Notes under the pieces: generated by a model
Told to the model about the DNA's origin: nothing
The model's database searches: none
Seen by the model: the letters and a program-made list of their open reading frames with translations, nothing else
Position numbers and translations under genes: made by a program
Part shown: positions 18,389-27,397 of the stretch, in pieces
Layout of the letters: the number at the start of each line of letters is the position of its first letter
Numbering within the stretch: the first letter of the stretch is position 1
From: Paraburkholderia oxyphila NBRC 105797
GTDB lineage: Bacteria > Pseudomonadota > Gammaproteobacteria > Burkholderiales > Burkholderiaceae
DNA: 64,000 nucleotides
Reading direction: 5' to 3'
NCBI RefSeq assembly: GCF_000685075.1
Contig: NZ_BAYD01000003.1
Span: 62,001-126,000, forward strand

Positions 18389-19060
18389 TCAGCGTTCCTC
18401 GAAGCGCCAGCGGATGAAGCGGCACGGGTTGCCGCCATACACGCCGCCTGCTTCGAGCGATCGATGCACGACCGACAACGGCGTGACGACGGCCGAGCGC
18501 CCGATCGTCACGCCCATCTGCACGACGCATTTCGACGACACCCACGCACCGTCCTCGATCACGATCGGCGCGACATGGAGGTCCATGTTCGTGCGCATGT
18601 CGTGCGAGCCGGCGCTGAGAAACGCGCCCTGCGAAATGCAGACGTTCGAGCCGATGCGGATAGGCGCCTGGTTGTAGATCCACACGTCCACGCCAATCCA
18701 GCAGTGGTCGCCGAGTTCGAGATTCCAGGGCGCCTTCACGCGCATGGGATGCACGAGCCGGCAGCCCTCGCCGACCTTCGCGCCAAAGAGCCGCAGCAGG
18801 CCCACCCGCAGCGCCGAGAGCGGCAGCAGGCGATTGTCGAGCACACAGGTCTCGACGACGTACCACACAGCCTGTACGAGCTTTCCGCGCCGCGCGACGT
18901 AGTTGCCCTTGCCCGCGCGGCTCAGGTCGATCACGGGAATGTCGGCGGCCGCAGACCGGTACGCCTGCGGCGGCACGACGCCTGCCGGCGAGGCGTCGCC
19001 GGACCCGTCCGCCAGCCCGCCGACACCGATACCGCCGATACCTTCGACCGCTTCCGTCAT
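18389..19060 (-). CDS. WcaF-like acetyltransferase (left-handed beta-helix)
   Basis: This is a 223-residue hexapeptide-repeat O-acetyltransferase of the putative colanic acid (WcaF) type. The repeats are clear (PIRIGSNVCISQGAFLSAGSH, VIEDGAWVSSKCVVQMGVTIG, GGVYGGNPCRFI). A His in AGSHDMRTNM is the likely catalytic base. The first 50 residues are Gly-rich and not part of the fold. The start ATG 19060 has AAGGAG 7 nt upstream. It would use acetyl-CoA to decorate the exopolysaccharide. It is divergent from the small secreted-protein gene at 19257. Confidence 0.9.
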   Translation of the reverse strand: MTEAVEGIGGIGVGGLADGSGDASPAGVVPPQAYRSAAADIPVIDLSRAGKGNYVARRGKLVQAVWYVVETCVLDNRLLPLSALRVGLLRLFGAKVGEGCRLVHPMRVKAPWNLELGDHCWIGVDVWIYNQAPIRIGSNVCISQGAFLSAGSHDMRTNMDLHVAPIVIEDGAWVSSKCVVQMGVTIGRSAVVTPLSVVHRSLEAGGVYGGNPCRFIRWRFEER

Positions 19061-19256
19061 GAATGCTCCTTGCCCATGCGGGTCCGCTCCTGCGGGTTGC
19101 GAGCCTGCGCCGGCCCACGAGGCCATTGTCCGGCGGGCGCCGCAGCGCCTGGCGCGCATGGCCGACACGGCAGGGGTTTTGGCGCGGCGGCGCGACGCGG
19201 CATGGGCACCATGAAGGCATCATGCCGCATGGTTCGCGGCGCGCAGGATAGACGCC

Positions 19257-19898
19257 ATGCTCACGTTTTGCCGTCAGTCTCCGTTGGCCGCTTGCGCTGG
19301 CTCCGCCGTGGCGGTCCACAGCGTGCCGCCCAATATGCTCGCTGCCGCACTCGTTGCCGCGTGCCTTGCGTGGCCGTGCATGGCGCTTGCGCAGCGCGCG
19401 GCGCCTGGTTCAGCGTCCGCCACGCCGGGCGAACAGACGGGCGACACCCTGTCCTCGACCGTGAGCCGCGAAAAGTCCGACGAGCAACGGCTGCTCGGCA
19501 GCCCGGGTTCGTCGGGCAGCAACCCCTACAGCGCCAATCCGTACAGCACGAACGGCGCCTCGCCCGACGACGCGGAAGACGCGCTCACGAACGAAAAGCA
19601 CATGCACATCGTCACGCCTTCGGACGCCGCCGCAAGCGGCGCGAGCGCGACCGGCGGCGGTGTGTCGAGAACCGGCCGCGTCGCCACGAGCGCCAGCAGG
19701 ATCGGCAAGAACGGCATCTCGCGGGCCGGCAACGCGCTGGCGAATGGCTCGGGTTCGAGCGCACATCGCGGCACCGCGGGGTATGACTACGGCGCCAGCC
19801 AGACCTCCCCGACCGCCCAGGTCTACGGCAACCCGTACAGCACCCCCTATACGTCGCCCGGCGAGGCCGCGGAGCAGCTATACAAATCGCCGTGGTGA
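19257..19898 (+). CDS. Hypothetical secreted protein with NPYS motifs
   Basis: This 213-residue protein is not assigned to any family. A signal peptide ends near ACLAWPCMALAQ, at about residue 46. The mature part is low in hydrophobic residues and rich in Ser, Gly, Ala and Thr. It has three SNPYS/ANPYS/GNPYS-type motifs, one cluster near the start of the mature protein and another near the C-terminus. It probably resides in the periplasm or envelope and is largely disordered. It sits inside the polysaccharide locus, between an acetyltransferase and a glycosyltransferase, so a role in export or surface display is possible but unproven. Confidence 0.7.
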   Translation: MLTFCRQSPLAACAGSAVAVHSVPPNMLAAALVAACLAWPCMALAQRAAPGSASATPGEQTGDTLSSTVSREKSDEQRLLGSPGSSGSNPYSANPYSTNGASPDDAEDALTNEKHMHIVTPSDAAASGASATGGGVSRTGRVATSASRIGKNGISRAGNALANGSGSSAHRGTAGYDYGASQTSPTAQVYGNPYSTPYTSPGEAAEQLYKSPW

Positions 19899-19955
19899 GC
19901 CGGGCGCACGGCTGATGGCGCCAGGCGTCGCCACGGGTTCAGCCGTCACGCGGCC

Positions 19956-21305
19956 CTACGTGCCCGCATCGGACTGCTCGACCTCCTGCAGCGCCTTCCC
20001 GCTCGTGCCTGATTTGCGTGCCGCAGGGGCTGCGCTGCCCGCGGGCTGCTGCGGGCCGGCCGCTGGCGCGGCATCGCCGCCCGTGAGCGCGGCGAGTCGG
20101 GCTTCGAGCGCACCAAAGATCGACTGCGGCGAGAGCATGCGCTGCGCGTACTGACGCGCGGCACGGCCTAGCGTCGCGCGCCGCGCGGGGTCGCCGGCCA
20201 GCGTGACGATCGCCGCCGCGAGCGCGGCGCTGTCCTCGGGCGGCACCACGATCCCATGGTCCGACACCACGTCAAAAAGGCACGTGCCGGGCCGCGCCAT
20301 GGCAACGACCGCGCGGCCGCTCGCGAGCATGCCGGTCAGCTTCGACGGCATCACGAGGTCGGCGGCGTCGTTGCGCTGCGGCAGCACGTGGATATCGGCA
20401 ACGTTCAGCAACGCGTTGAGCCATTCGGCCGGCTGCACCGGCAGCACGTGACAGTTCGCCAGCGGTGCGCAGCGCGTCATCAGCTCGCGTCTGGCCGCGC
20501 CGTCGCCGCAGAACACGAAGCGGATGTCGCGCCGGTCTGCCAGCGCCGTCGCGACGTCCGCGAGTATCTCGATACCCTGCTTCGCGCCCATGCTCCCGGC
20601 GTACAGCACGACGATACTGTCCGCCGCGATGCCGAGCCGCCGACGGAACATGCTCGGCTCAGGCAGCGGAAAGATCGCGCGGATGTCGACCCAGTTCGGC
20701 AGGCACATGGCGCGCGACGCGTCGACACCCTTGTCGATCGCCCGCTCGACCATGCGCACCGAAATCGACGACACGACGTCGAAGCTACGCAGCAGCGCGC
20801 GTTCGGCGGCATGGGCCGCACGTGCGATACGCGACGCGCCGCCGCCCTGCAGCAGCCCCAGATCGAACGCGGCGTCAACTTCGAAATCCTGAATATGCAG
20901 CCAGGCGTGCGCGCCGACGAGCCGCGCGAGCGCCAGCGCGCCCGGCGCGCACGCCAGCGTAGGCGCGATCAGCATCAGGACCTGCGGCCGCCATGGCGCC
21001 TGGCGCACGAGCAGCGGCAGCGACAAGAGCGCGAAGCTCGCCAGATGCACGATGCGCTTGAGCCCGCCGGGCCGCGACGGCACCCACAGCGGCGCGCGCC
21101 AGACCGGCACCCCGTGCCACGTTTCGTGCCGATAGCGCCACGCACGATAGCCGTCGTGCACGCGCCACTGCGGGTAGTACGGCTGGGCGCTCACCACGCG
21201 CACTTCGTGCCCCCGCGCCACCAGCAGCTCCGCCATCTCGGCCGTGTACTTGCCGACGCCCGTCACCTCGGGCGCGTAGTTCAATCCGTAGATCAGGATT
21301 CTCAT
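19956..21305 (-). CDS. WcaI-like colanic acid glycosyltransferase
   Basis: This is a 449-residue GT4 glycosyltransferase of the WcaI branch. The hallmark N-terminus RILIYGLNYAPEVTGVGKYT is followed by an SAQPYYPQW motif. The C-terminal domain begins at VVLYAGSMGAKQGIEIL, and DLVMPSKLTGMLASGRAVVA is the donor-binding region. In colanic acid loci WcaI transfers a sugar, probably fucose, which fits the gmd and fcl genes here. The start ATG 21305 follows AAGG. About 45 C-terminal residues are Ala/Gly-rich. It lies downstream of the fcl terminator on the same strand, so it may have its own promoter. Confidence 0.9.
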   Translation of the reverse strand: MRILIYGLNYAPEVTGVGKYTAEMAELLVARGHEVRVVSAQPYYPQWRVHDGYRAWRYRHETWHGVPVWRAPLWVPSRPGGLKRIVHLASFALLSLPLLVRQAPWRPQVLMLIAPTLACAPGALALARLVGAHAWLHIQDFEVDAAFDLGLLQGGGASRIARAAHAAERALLRSFDVVSSISVRMVERAIDKGVDASRAMCLPNWVDIRAIFPLPEPSMFRRRLGIAADSIVVLYAGSMGAKQGIEILADVATALADRRDIRFVFCGDGAARRELMTRCAPLANCHVLPVQPAEWLNALLNVADIHVLPQRNDAADLVMPSKLTGMLASGRAVVAMARPGTCLFDVVSDHGIVVPPEDSAALAAAIVTLAGDPARRATLGRAARQYAQRMLSPQSIFGALEARLAALTGGDAAPAAGPQQPAGSAAPAARKSGTSGKALQEVEQSDAGT

Positions 21306-21394
21306 CGCGTCGCCTTTCTGTTTCGTTTCGTCTGGCGCACGGCCGAAGCCGGATCGGCGCCATGCGGCGGCCGCGGCGCCGAACCTCCCCACAC

Positions 21395-21439
21395 AAAAAA
21401 AAGCGGGTGCCATTTAGCCGGTCCGCACACGGCGCCCGC
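21395..21439 (-). terminator. Rho-independent terminator after fcl
   Basis: Read on the minus strand, GCGGGCGCC pairs with GGCACCCGC (one wobble) and is followed by eight Ts. It lies 33 bp beyond the fcl stop. It would end the manC-priming transferase-autokinase-gmd-fcl transcript before the WcaI-like gene. Confidence 0.7.
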
Positions 21440-21471
21440 CGCCAACACAAAGGCACACCCTCAAGCGTGCC

Positions 21472-22431
21472 TCAGGCGCGCGCCTCGGCCTCGCAAGCCG
21501 GCGCCGCATGCGACTGAAGAAAGTCGCCATAGGTGCGCGCGAGCCCCTCGTCCAGGCCGATTTGCGCATGCCAGCCAAGGCTGCCGAGCCGCGACACGTC
21601 GAGCAGCTTGCGCGGCGTGCCGTCGGGTTTGGTCGCGTCGAACACCAGCTCGCCCGCGAAGCCCACCACGTCGCACACGCGCTGCGCCAGGTCGCGGATC
21701 GACAAATCCTCGCCCACGCCGACGTTGTACACGCCGTCGCCGGTCTCGTGCTCGAGCACGAAGAGCGTCGCGTCGGCGAGGTCGTCGACGTGCAGGAACT
21801 CGCGGCGCGGCGTGCCCGAACCCCATACGGTCAGCGTGCGCGCGCCGTTCGCGCGCGCCTCGTGCGCCTTGCGAATCAGTGCCGGCAGCACATGGCTGCT
21901 GCCGAGGTCGTAGTTGTCGTTCGGGCCGTAGAGGTTGGTCGGCATCAGCGAGACGAAGTGTGTGCCGTACTGATGGTTGTACGCTTCGCAGAGCTTGAGG
22001 CCCGCGATCTTCGCGATCGCATAGGCTTCGTTGGTCGGCTCGAGCGGCGCGGTGAGCAGGTAGGTTTCGCGGATCGGCTGCGGGCACTCGCGCGGATAGA
22101 TGCACGAGGAACCGAAGAACACCAGCCGCTCGACGCCCGCTTGCCAAGCGGCGCGTATCACGTTGGTTTCGATCGCGAGATTGTCGTACGCGAACTGCGC
22201 GGGCTGCGTCGCGTTCGCGAGGATGCCGCCGACGCGCGCGGCCGCGAGCAGCACTGCGTCGATATGCTCGCCGTCGAAAAAGGCGTCGACCGCGGACTGA
22301 TCCGTCAAGTCCAGCGCCTCGTGTGCGCGCGTGACGAGGTTCCAGTAGCCGTGCGCCTGCAGCGCGCGCAACAGCGCCGATCCCACCATGCCGCGGTGGC
22401 CCGCGACGAAGATTCGGGAGTTCGTGTCCAT
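21472..22431 (-). CDS. fcl: GDP-L-fucose synthase
   Basis: Fcl (WcaG) is the NADPH-dependent epimerase-reductase that turns GDP-4-keto-6-deoxymannose into GDP-L-fucose. The NAD(P) motif [12 protein letters not shown] is at the N-terminus, and the catalytic YAIAK motif lies mid-protein after SSCIYP. The length of about 319 residues is normal. I use ATG 22431. A GTG at 22440 overlaps the gmd stop and is also possible, so the gene is coupled to gmd. The terminator at 21395-21439 follows. The pair supplies fucose for the exopolysaccharide. Confidence 0.95.
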   Translation of the reverse strand: MDTNSRIFVAGHRGMVGSALLRALQAHGYWNLVTRAHEALDLTDQSAVDAFFDGEHIDAVLLAAARVGGILANATQPAQFAYDNLAIETNVIRAAWQAGVERLVFFGSSCIYPRECPQPIRETYLLTAPLEPTNEAYAIAKIAGLKLCEAYNHQYGTHFVSLMPTNLYGPNDNYDLGSSHVLPALIRKAHEARANGARTLTVWGSGTPRREFLHVDDLADATLFVLEHETGDGVYNVGVGEDLSIRDLAQRVCDVVGFAGELVFDATKPDGTPRKLLDVSRLGSLGWHAQIGLDEGLARTYGDFLQSHAAPACEAEARA

Positions 22432-22436
22432 GTGCG

Positions 22437-23555
22437 TCACTCGTGATGTTCGAGAGCCTTGAAGCCGGCCAGCGTGACGAGCGCGTCGCGCCTGGCGATC
22501 TGGAAGTCCGAGCGCACCATCTCCTTGACGAGCGACTCGAATGTCGTGGTGGGCTTCCAGCCCAGCTTTTGCTGGGCCTTCGAGGCGTCGCCGAGCAGTG
22601 TTTCCACCTCGGTCGGACGGAAGTAGCGCGGATCGACGCGCACGATCACGTCGCCCGCCTCCAGCCGCGTCTCGCGCCCCTGCACCTGCTCGACGATGCC
22701 GACCTCATCGACGCCGCAGCCCTCGAAGCGCACGGTGACGCCCAGTTCCGCCGCAGCCGCGCGCACGAAGTCGCGCACGCTGTACTGCACGCCCGTTGCG
22801 ATCACGAAGTCTTCCGGCTCCGCCTGCTGCAGCATGCGCCACTGCATGTCGACGTAATCGCGGGCGTGGCCCCAGTCGCGCAACGCGGAGAGGTTGCCCA
22901 GGTATAGGGTCTTCTGCACCCCGACCGCGATGCGCGCGATCGCCCTCGTGATCTTGCGCGTCACGAACGTCTCGCCGCGCTGCGGCGACTCGTGATTGAA
23001 CAGGATCCCATTGCATGCGTACATGCCGTGCGCCTCGCGGTAGTTGACCGTGGTCCAGTAGGCGAACAGTTTCGCGACTGCGTAGGGGCTGCGCGGATAG
23101 AACGGCGTGGTCTCGCGCTGCGGCACCTCCTGGACGAGCCCGTACAGCTCCGAGGTGGACGCCTGGTAGAAGCGCGTCTTGCCCGTGAGACCGAGAATGC
23201 GGATCGCCTCCAGGATGCGCAGCGTGCCGAGCCCGTCCGCGTTCGCGGTGTACTCGGGCTCCTCGAACGACACCGCCACGTGGCTTTGCGCGGCGAGGTT
23301 GTAGATCTCGTCGGGCGCGACGCGCTGGATCACCCGCAGCAATGCCGTGGAGTCGGTCAGCTCGCCGTGATGCAGCTGGATGCCCGGTTCCGGGTCATGC
23401 ACATCGCGATACAAGTGGTCGATCCGGTCGGTGTTGAACAGCGACGAGCGCCGCTTGATGCCATGCACCTCGTAGCCTTTGTTCAATAGCAGTTCTGCCA
23501 GATACGAACCGTCCTGACCGGTGATGCCGGTGATCAACGCAACCTTACGAGCCAT
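22437..23555 (-). CDS. gmd: GDP-mannose 4,6-dehydratase
   Basis: This is a 372-residue short-chain dehydrogenase that converts GDP-D-mannose to GDP-4-keto-6-deoxy-D-mannose, the first step to GDP-L-fucose. Visible motifs are [17 protein letters not shown] (cofactor binding), [14 protein letters not shown], and YAVAK with [17 protein letters not shown] further on, all typical of Gmd. The start ATG 23555 has GAGGAG upstream. It is directly upstream of fcl and downstream of the autokinase gene in the minus-strand operon. Confidence 0.96.
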   Translation of the reverse strand: MARKVALITGITGQDGSYLAELLLNKGYEVHGIKRRSSLFNTDRIDHLYRDVHDPEPGIQLHHGELTDSTALLRVIQRVAPDEIYNLAAQSHVAVSFEEPEYTANADGLGTLRILEAIRILGLTGKTRFYQASTSELYGLVQEVPQRETTPFYPRSPYAVAKLFAYWTTVNYREAHGMYACNGILFNHESPQRGETFVTRKITRAIARIAVGVQKTLYLGNLSALRDWGHARDYVDMQWRMLQQAEPEDFVIATGVQYSVRDFVRAAAAELGVTVRFEGCGVDEVGIVEQVQGRETRLEAGDVIVRVDPRYFRPTEVETLLGDASKAQQKLGWKPTTTFESLVKEMVRSDFQIARRDALVTLAGFKALEHHE

Positions 23556-23633
23556 TGTTCTCTCCTCGCGTGAGCGAAATGGTTTCCACGCTTGCGCCGT
23601 CCGCGCGGCGCCGGCCGGCCGCGGACGTCCTGC

Positions 23634-25859
23634 TCAACCCGCAATGCTTTCGTATCCGTAGTAGCCGCCGCGATAGCCGCCGCCGGCGAACGCGCCGGTC
23701 TTCGGCACGTCGGTGAGCAGCACGCCGCACAGGTTCACGCCGCCGTTGCGCAGGCGCTTGACGGTCTCCTCGAGCTCGGAGAGCGGATGCCGGCCGTGGC
23801 GGATCGCCAGCAGCGACGTCCCCGCGTAGCGCCCGATCACGGTCGAGTCGGTCACCGCGAGCACCGGCGGCGTATCGACGATCACGAGGTCGTACTTCTC
23901 TTTCAGCTCGTCGAGCAGCGCCTCGAAGCGCGCGCTCATCAGCAATTCGGACGGGTGCGCATGCAGCGAGCCCTTGGCGAGCACGTCGAGGCCCGGCAGC
24001 ACCTCGTGCTGGATCGCCGTGTGCAGGTCGGCGCCGAGCAGCACGTCGGAGAGTCCCGGCTGATGCGCAATGCCGAAGTGCGAGTGGACGTCGCCGCGCC
24101 GCATGTCGCCGTCGACGATCAGCACGCGCTTGTTCACCGACGCGACCAGCGCCGCGAGATTGACCGACAGGAACGACTTGCCGACGTCGGGCCGCGAGCC
24201 GGTCAGCATCACGATGTTGTTGCGCGCGTCGTTCAGCGTGAGCTGCAGCGAGGTGCGCAGGCTGCGCACGCCCTCGACCGCGACGTCCTGCGGCGATTGC
24301 TGCGCGAGCACGTGCAGCCCGCGCCGGCGCAACGACACGTGGTGCTGCAGCCGCAACTGCTGCGCGCTGCGCGGCACCACCGCGAAGACCGGCACGCCGA
24401 GCGCCGCCTCGAGCTCGTCGGGACGCTCGACGCCGCCGTACAGCGACTTGCGCACGAAGGCAATCAGGATGCCCAGCACGATCCCACCGGCGAAGGACAG
24501 AACGATCACGAGCACGCGCCTGGGCCGCACCGGGTCGTTGGGCGCCTGCGCGTAATCGACGACCCGCACGTCGCCGACCTGGCCCGCCTTCGCAACGCGC
24601 AGCTCCTGCGCGCTGTTCAGGAGGTTGGTGTACAGCTCCGTGTCCACGTGCACGTCGCGCAGCAGCCGCACCGCGGTCTGCTCGGTGTCGGGCAAGGAAG
24701 CGACGTTGCGTGTCAGCGCCCCCTGCGCGTGTTGCAGCGTCGCGATCTGCGCGTCGAGCGCGGCGACCGCCGGGTGATGCTCGGTGAAGCGCTGGGCCAG
24801 TTCCGCCCGTTGCTGCTGCAGATCTTCGAGACGCGTCTTGTTGTCGACGACCTGCTGAAGCAATAGCCGGCTTTCTTCGCCCAGGTCGACCGTGCCGTGC
24901 TCGTTGCGGAACTTGTTGTAGCGCTGCTCGGCTGCGTCGAGCTGCGCGCGCAACTGCGGCAGTTGTTCGTCGAGGAACCCCAGCATGTGCTCCGCTTCAG
25001 CGGAACGGCTTTCCACGTCCTGCACGATGAACTCGCGCGCCATGTTGTTGAGGATCGCCGCGGTCAGCTGGCTGTCGTGCCCTTCGAGGCTCGCGCGAAT
25101 CACGCCCGACTGCAGCCCGACTTCGGACACGTCGAGCGCGCGCTGCAGGCGTTCGACGGTGGTCAGCGTCGAGGCACGCGTGAGCACGAACGGCGTGTCG
25201 GGAGGCCCGCTGAGACGTTCCACACGCAGGGCGATCGGACCGTCGACCGTGTTGACCGCAACGTCCTCACCCACGCGGCCCTGGAGCAGCGCGGCGCCAT
25301 CGGGGTCGCGCAGCACGAAGCTGCCGTCCTCGCCCGCGACCAGCGTGAAGTTGCGGTCGTACAGCGTATCCGGCGTGTCGAAGCGCGACACCACGATATC
25401 GCCACTGCCCCACGCATAGCCGGACGGCTTCAAGGACGATGGCAGCTTCACGCCCCAGTTGCCGTTCACAAGTCCGGAGAAGAGCGCGCCGATGACCGGC
25501 AGCTCGCGCGGGTGCGCAGCGATGTCCAGATGCAGGCGGCGCACCGTCTCCTCGGTGACGATGCGGGATTTCAGCATCTCGATCTCGCCGTTTGCGGACG
25601 TCTTCGTATCGAACATGCCGGTGAGCGGCGGCAGGCTGGCGTCCTTCTTGCTGCTGTCGGTCTTGTCCACCATATGGAACAGCACGTCGGCGCGATAGGT
25701 CGGCCGGGCGAGGAAGGCATACGAGGCGCCGAGCAGCGTGACGGCGAGCGTCACGAGCGCAATGACTCGCCAGCTCGAGACGATGGTTTGCAGATAGTCG
25801 CCCAGATATCGCTCGTCGGCGCCTGCCACGGCATAACCGCCTTCAAAGTTCATCGCCAT
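23634..25859 (-). CDS. Polysaccharide tyrosine autokinase (Wzc/BceF-like)
   Basis: This 741-residue inner-membrane co-polymerase and BY-kinase controls chain length and export. An N-terminal Wzz domain with a transmembrane segment (about residue 30-50) is followed by a periplasmic coiled-coil region and a second segment before LIAFVRKSLYGGVERP. The cytoplasmic kinase has a Walker A motif in GSRPDVGKSFLSVNLA, a Walker A' motif in VLIVDGDMRRG and a Walker B motif in YDLVIVDTPP. The C-terminus ends in a Tyr cluster (GGYRGGYYGYESIAG), the autophosphorylation sites. No low-molecular-weight tyrosine phosphatase gene, its usual partner, is present in the window. ATG 25859 has GGGAG upstream. Confidence 0.95.
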   Translation of the reverse strand: MAMNFEGGYAVAGADERYLGDYLQTIVSSWRVIALVTLAVTLLGASYAFLARPTYRADVLFHMVDKTDSSKKDASLPPLTGMFDTKTSANGEIEMLKSRIVTEETVRRLHLDIAAHPRELPVIGALFSGLVNGNWGVKLPSSLKPSGYAWGSGDIVVSRFDTPDTLYDRNFTLVAGEDGSFVLRDPDGAALLQGRVGEDVAVNTVDGPIALRVERLSGPPDTPFVLTRASTLTTVERLQRALDVSEVGLQSGVIRASLEGHDSQLTAAILNNMAREFIVQDVESRSAEAEHMLGFLDEQLPQLRAQLDAAEQRYNKFRNEHGTVDLGEESRLLLQQVVDNKTRLEDLQQQRAELAQRFTEHHPAVAALDAQIATLQHAQGALTRNVASLPDTEQTAVRLLRDVHVDTELYTNLLNSAQELRVAKAGQVGDVRVVDYAQAPNDPVRPRRVLVIVLSFAGGIVLGILIAFVRKSLYGGVERPDELEAALGVPVFAVVPRSAQQLRLQHHVSLRRRGLHVLAQQSPQDVAVEGVRSLRTSLQLTLNDARNNIVMLTGSRPDVGKSFLSVNLAALVASVNKRVLIVDGDMRRGDVHSHFGIAHQPGLSDVLLGADLHTAIQHEVLPGLDVLAKGSLHAHPSELLMSARFEALLDELKEKYDLVIVDTPPVLAVTDSTVIGRYAGTSLLAIRHGRHPLSELEETVKRLRNGGVNLCGVLLTDVPKTGAFAGGGYRGGYYGYESIAG

Positions 25860-25977
25860 CGTCGATCTCCCGAAACCTGGTGAAACTCGCGCGGAGTGCC
25901 TGTGCGTCGATCGCTTCGCCGGTGTCCGCGTCCCGCGTTCATTCAGCACACTTATTCAGCATGCTCAGCCTGCGTTC

Positions 25978-27366
25978 TCAGTAAGCGTTGGGACTGGTCA
26001 GCCCGTGAGCGATCGTGGCCGCGATGATGCGCATGTCGAGCCAGAACGACCAATGGCCGAGGTAGTACAGATCGTGCGCCACGCGCAGTTCCATTTTTTC
26101 GAGGCGATCGGTCTCGCCGCGAAAGCCGTTGACCTGCGCCCAGCCCGTGATGCCCGGCTTGATGCGGTAGCGGTGGATGTACCCTGTCACCACGCGCTGG
26201 TAGAGATCGTCGTGCTCGAGCGCGTGCGGGCGTGGGCCGACCACCGACATGTCGCCACGCAACACGTTGTAGAACTGCGGCAGCTCGTCGAGACTCGTGC
26301 GACGCAGGAACGCGCCCAGCCGCGTGACGCGCGGGTCGCCGCGCGTCGCCTGGCTGAGCGTGCCCGGCGCTTCGGTATGCTCGCGCATCGTGCGGAACTT
26401 GTAGATCGTGAACACGCGGCCGTCAGCCCCCTTGCGGCGCTGCCTGAAGAGGACCGGCCCGCGCGACGAGAGCTTCACGGCGATGGCGATGCCGATCAAA
26501 AGCGGCATCAGGCCGAGGAGCGCCGCGCTCGCGAACAGCCGGTCGAACAGCGCCTTCTTGAACTGTGCGCCCGCGGACAACGGCGAGGCGACCAGATTGA
26601 TCGCCGGCACGCCGAGCAGCTCGATCACGCTGCTGGTGTTGAAGAGCGCCAGCGAGCGCACGTCGGGAATGAAGCGGATATTCACGAGATCGTTGCGGAA
26701 TTCGGTGACGAGCCGCACCACGGTGCGCTCTTCGGCCAGCGAGAGCGCGAGCCACAGCTCGTGCACGTCATGCTCGCGGATGTATTGGGCGAACGCCTCG
26801 ATGGTGTCGCAGAGCGTCGCCTGGCCAGCGTTTGCGGGCCGCATCTGCGGCATCGTGTTGTAGAGCGCGGCGGCGCGAAAACCCGAGCCCGGCTCGGCAT
26901 CGATGCGCCGCGCGATCTCGTCGCACTGCGAGGCCGATCCGGCGATCGCGACCTGATGAAGATTGTGTCCCGCGCGCCGCACGCGCGCGAGCACGCCATG
27001 CGCGCCGATGCGCCACGCGATGAGCAGCGCGCCGGACATCGCGGTCCAGTACGCGAACCAGAGACGCGAAACCGCGTCCACATGATGCACCATCGAGTAC
27101 ATCGCAATCAGCGCGCAGCCCTGCACCACCAGCCACGCGAGCGACACCTCGCCGGCCAGCAGCGCCTTCGAGCGGCCGCGCCACGACTGATAAAGCTCGA
27201 ACGCCGGAAAGATCGTAAGGGTGAACGCGGCCGCCAGCAGCACGAACGCCTCGTTCATGCCGCGCGGCGCGATGTCGTCGAAGCGAATCTGCGACGCCAC
27301 GCTCGCGCCCAGCCCCACCGCGGTCACGTCCAGCAGCCTCGCCATCAGGTTTTGAAGCTCGCGCAT
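25978..27366 (-). CDS. Undecaprenyl-phosphate sugar phosphotransferase (priming enzyme)
   Basis: This 462-residue polyprenyl glycosylphosphotransferase starts repeat-unit assembly by putting a sugar phosphate, commonly glucose-1-phosphate, on undecaprenyl phosphate. It has four N-terminal hydrophobic segments, a CoA-binding-like middle domain and a fifth segment. The C-terminal catalytic domain is well conserved (KLSSRGPVLFRQRRKGADG, KFRTM, SLDELPQFYNVLRGDMSVVGPRP). The layout matches BceB/WcaJ/WbaP enzymes. The start ATG 27366 follows AAGGTGA, only 31 bp after the manC stop. Glucose specificity is inferred, not visible. Confidence 0.94.
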   Translation of the reverse strand: MRELQNLMARLLDVTAVGLGASVASQIRFDDIAPRGMNEAFVLLAAAFTLTIFPAFELYQSWRGRSKALLAGEVSLAWLVVQGCALIAMYSMVHHVDAVSRLWFAYWTAMSGALLIAWRIGAHGVLARVRRAGHNLHQVAIAGSASQCDEIARRIDAEPGSGFRAAALYNTMPQMRPANAGQATLCDTIEAFAQYIREHDVHELWLALSLAEERTVVRLVTEFRNDLVNIRFIPDVRSLALFNTSSVIELLGVPAINLVASPLSAGAQFKKALFDRLFASAALLGLMPLLIGIAIAVKLSSRGPVLFRQRRKGADGRVFTIYKFRTMREHTEAPGTLSQATRGDPRVTRLGAFLRRTSLDELPQFYNVLRGDMSVVGPRPHALEHDDLYQRVVTGYIHRYRIKPGITGWAQVNGFRGETDRLEKMELRVAHDLYYLGHWSFWLDMRIIAATIAHGLTSPNAY

Positions 27367-27397
27367 GTCAGTCACCTTGCCGCTCGCGCCGGGCCGC

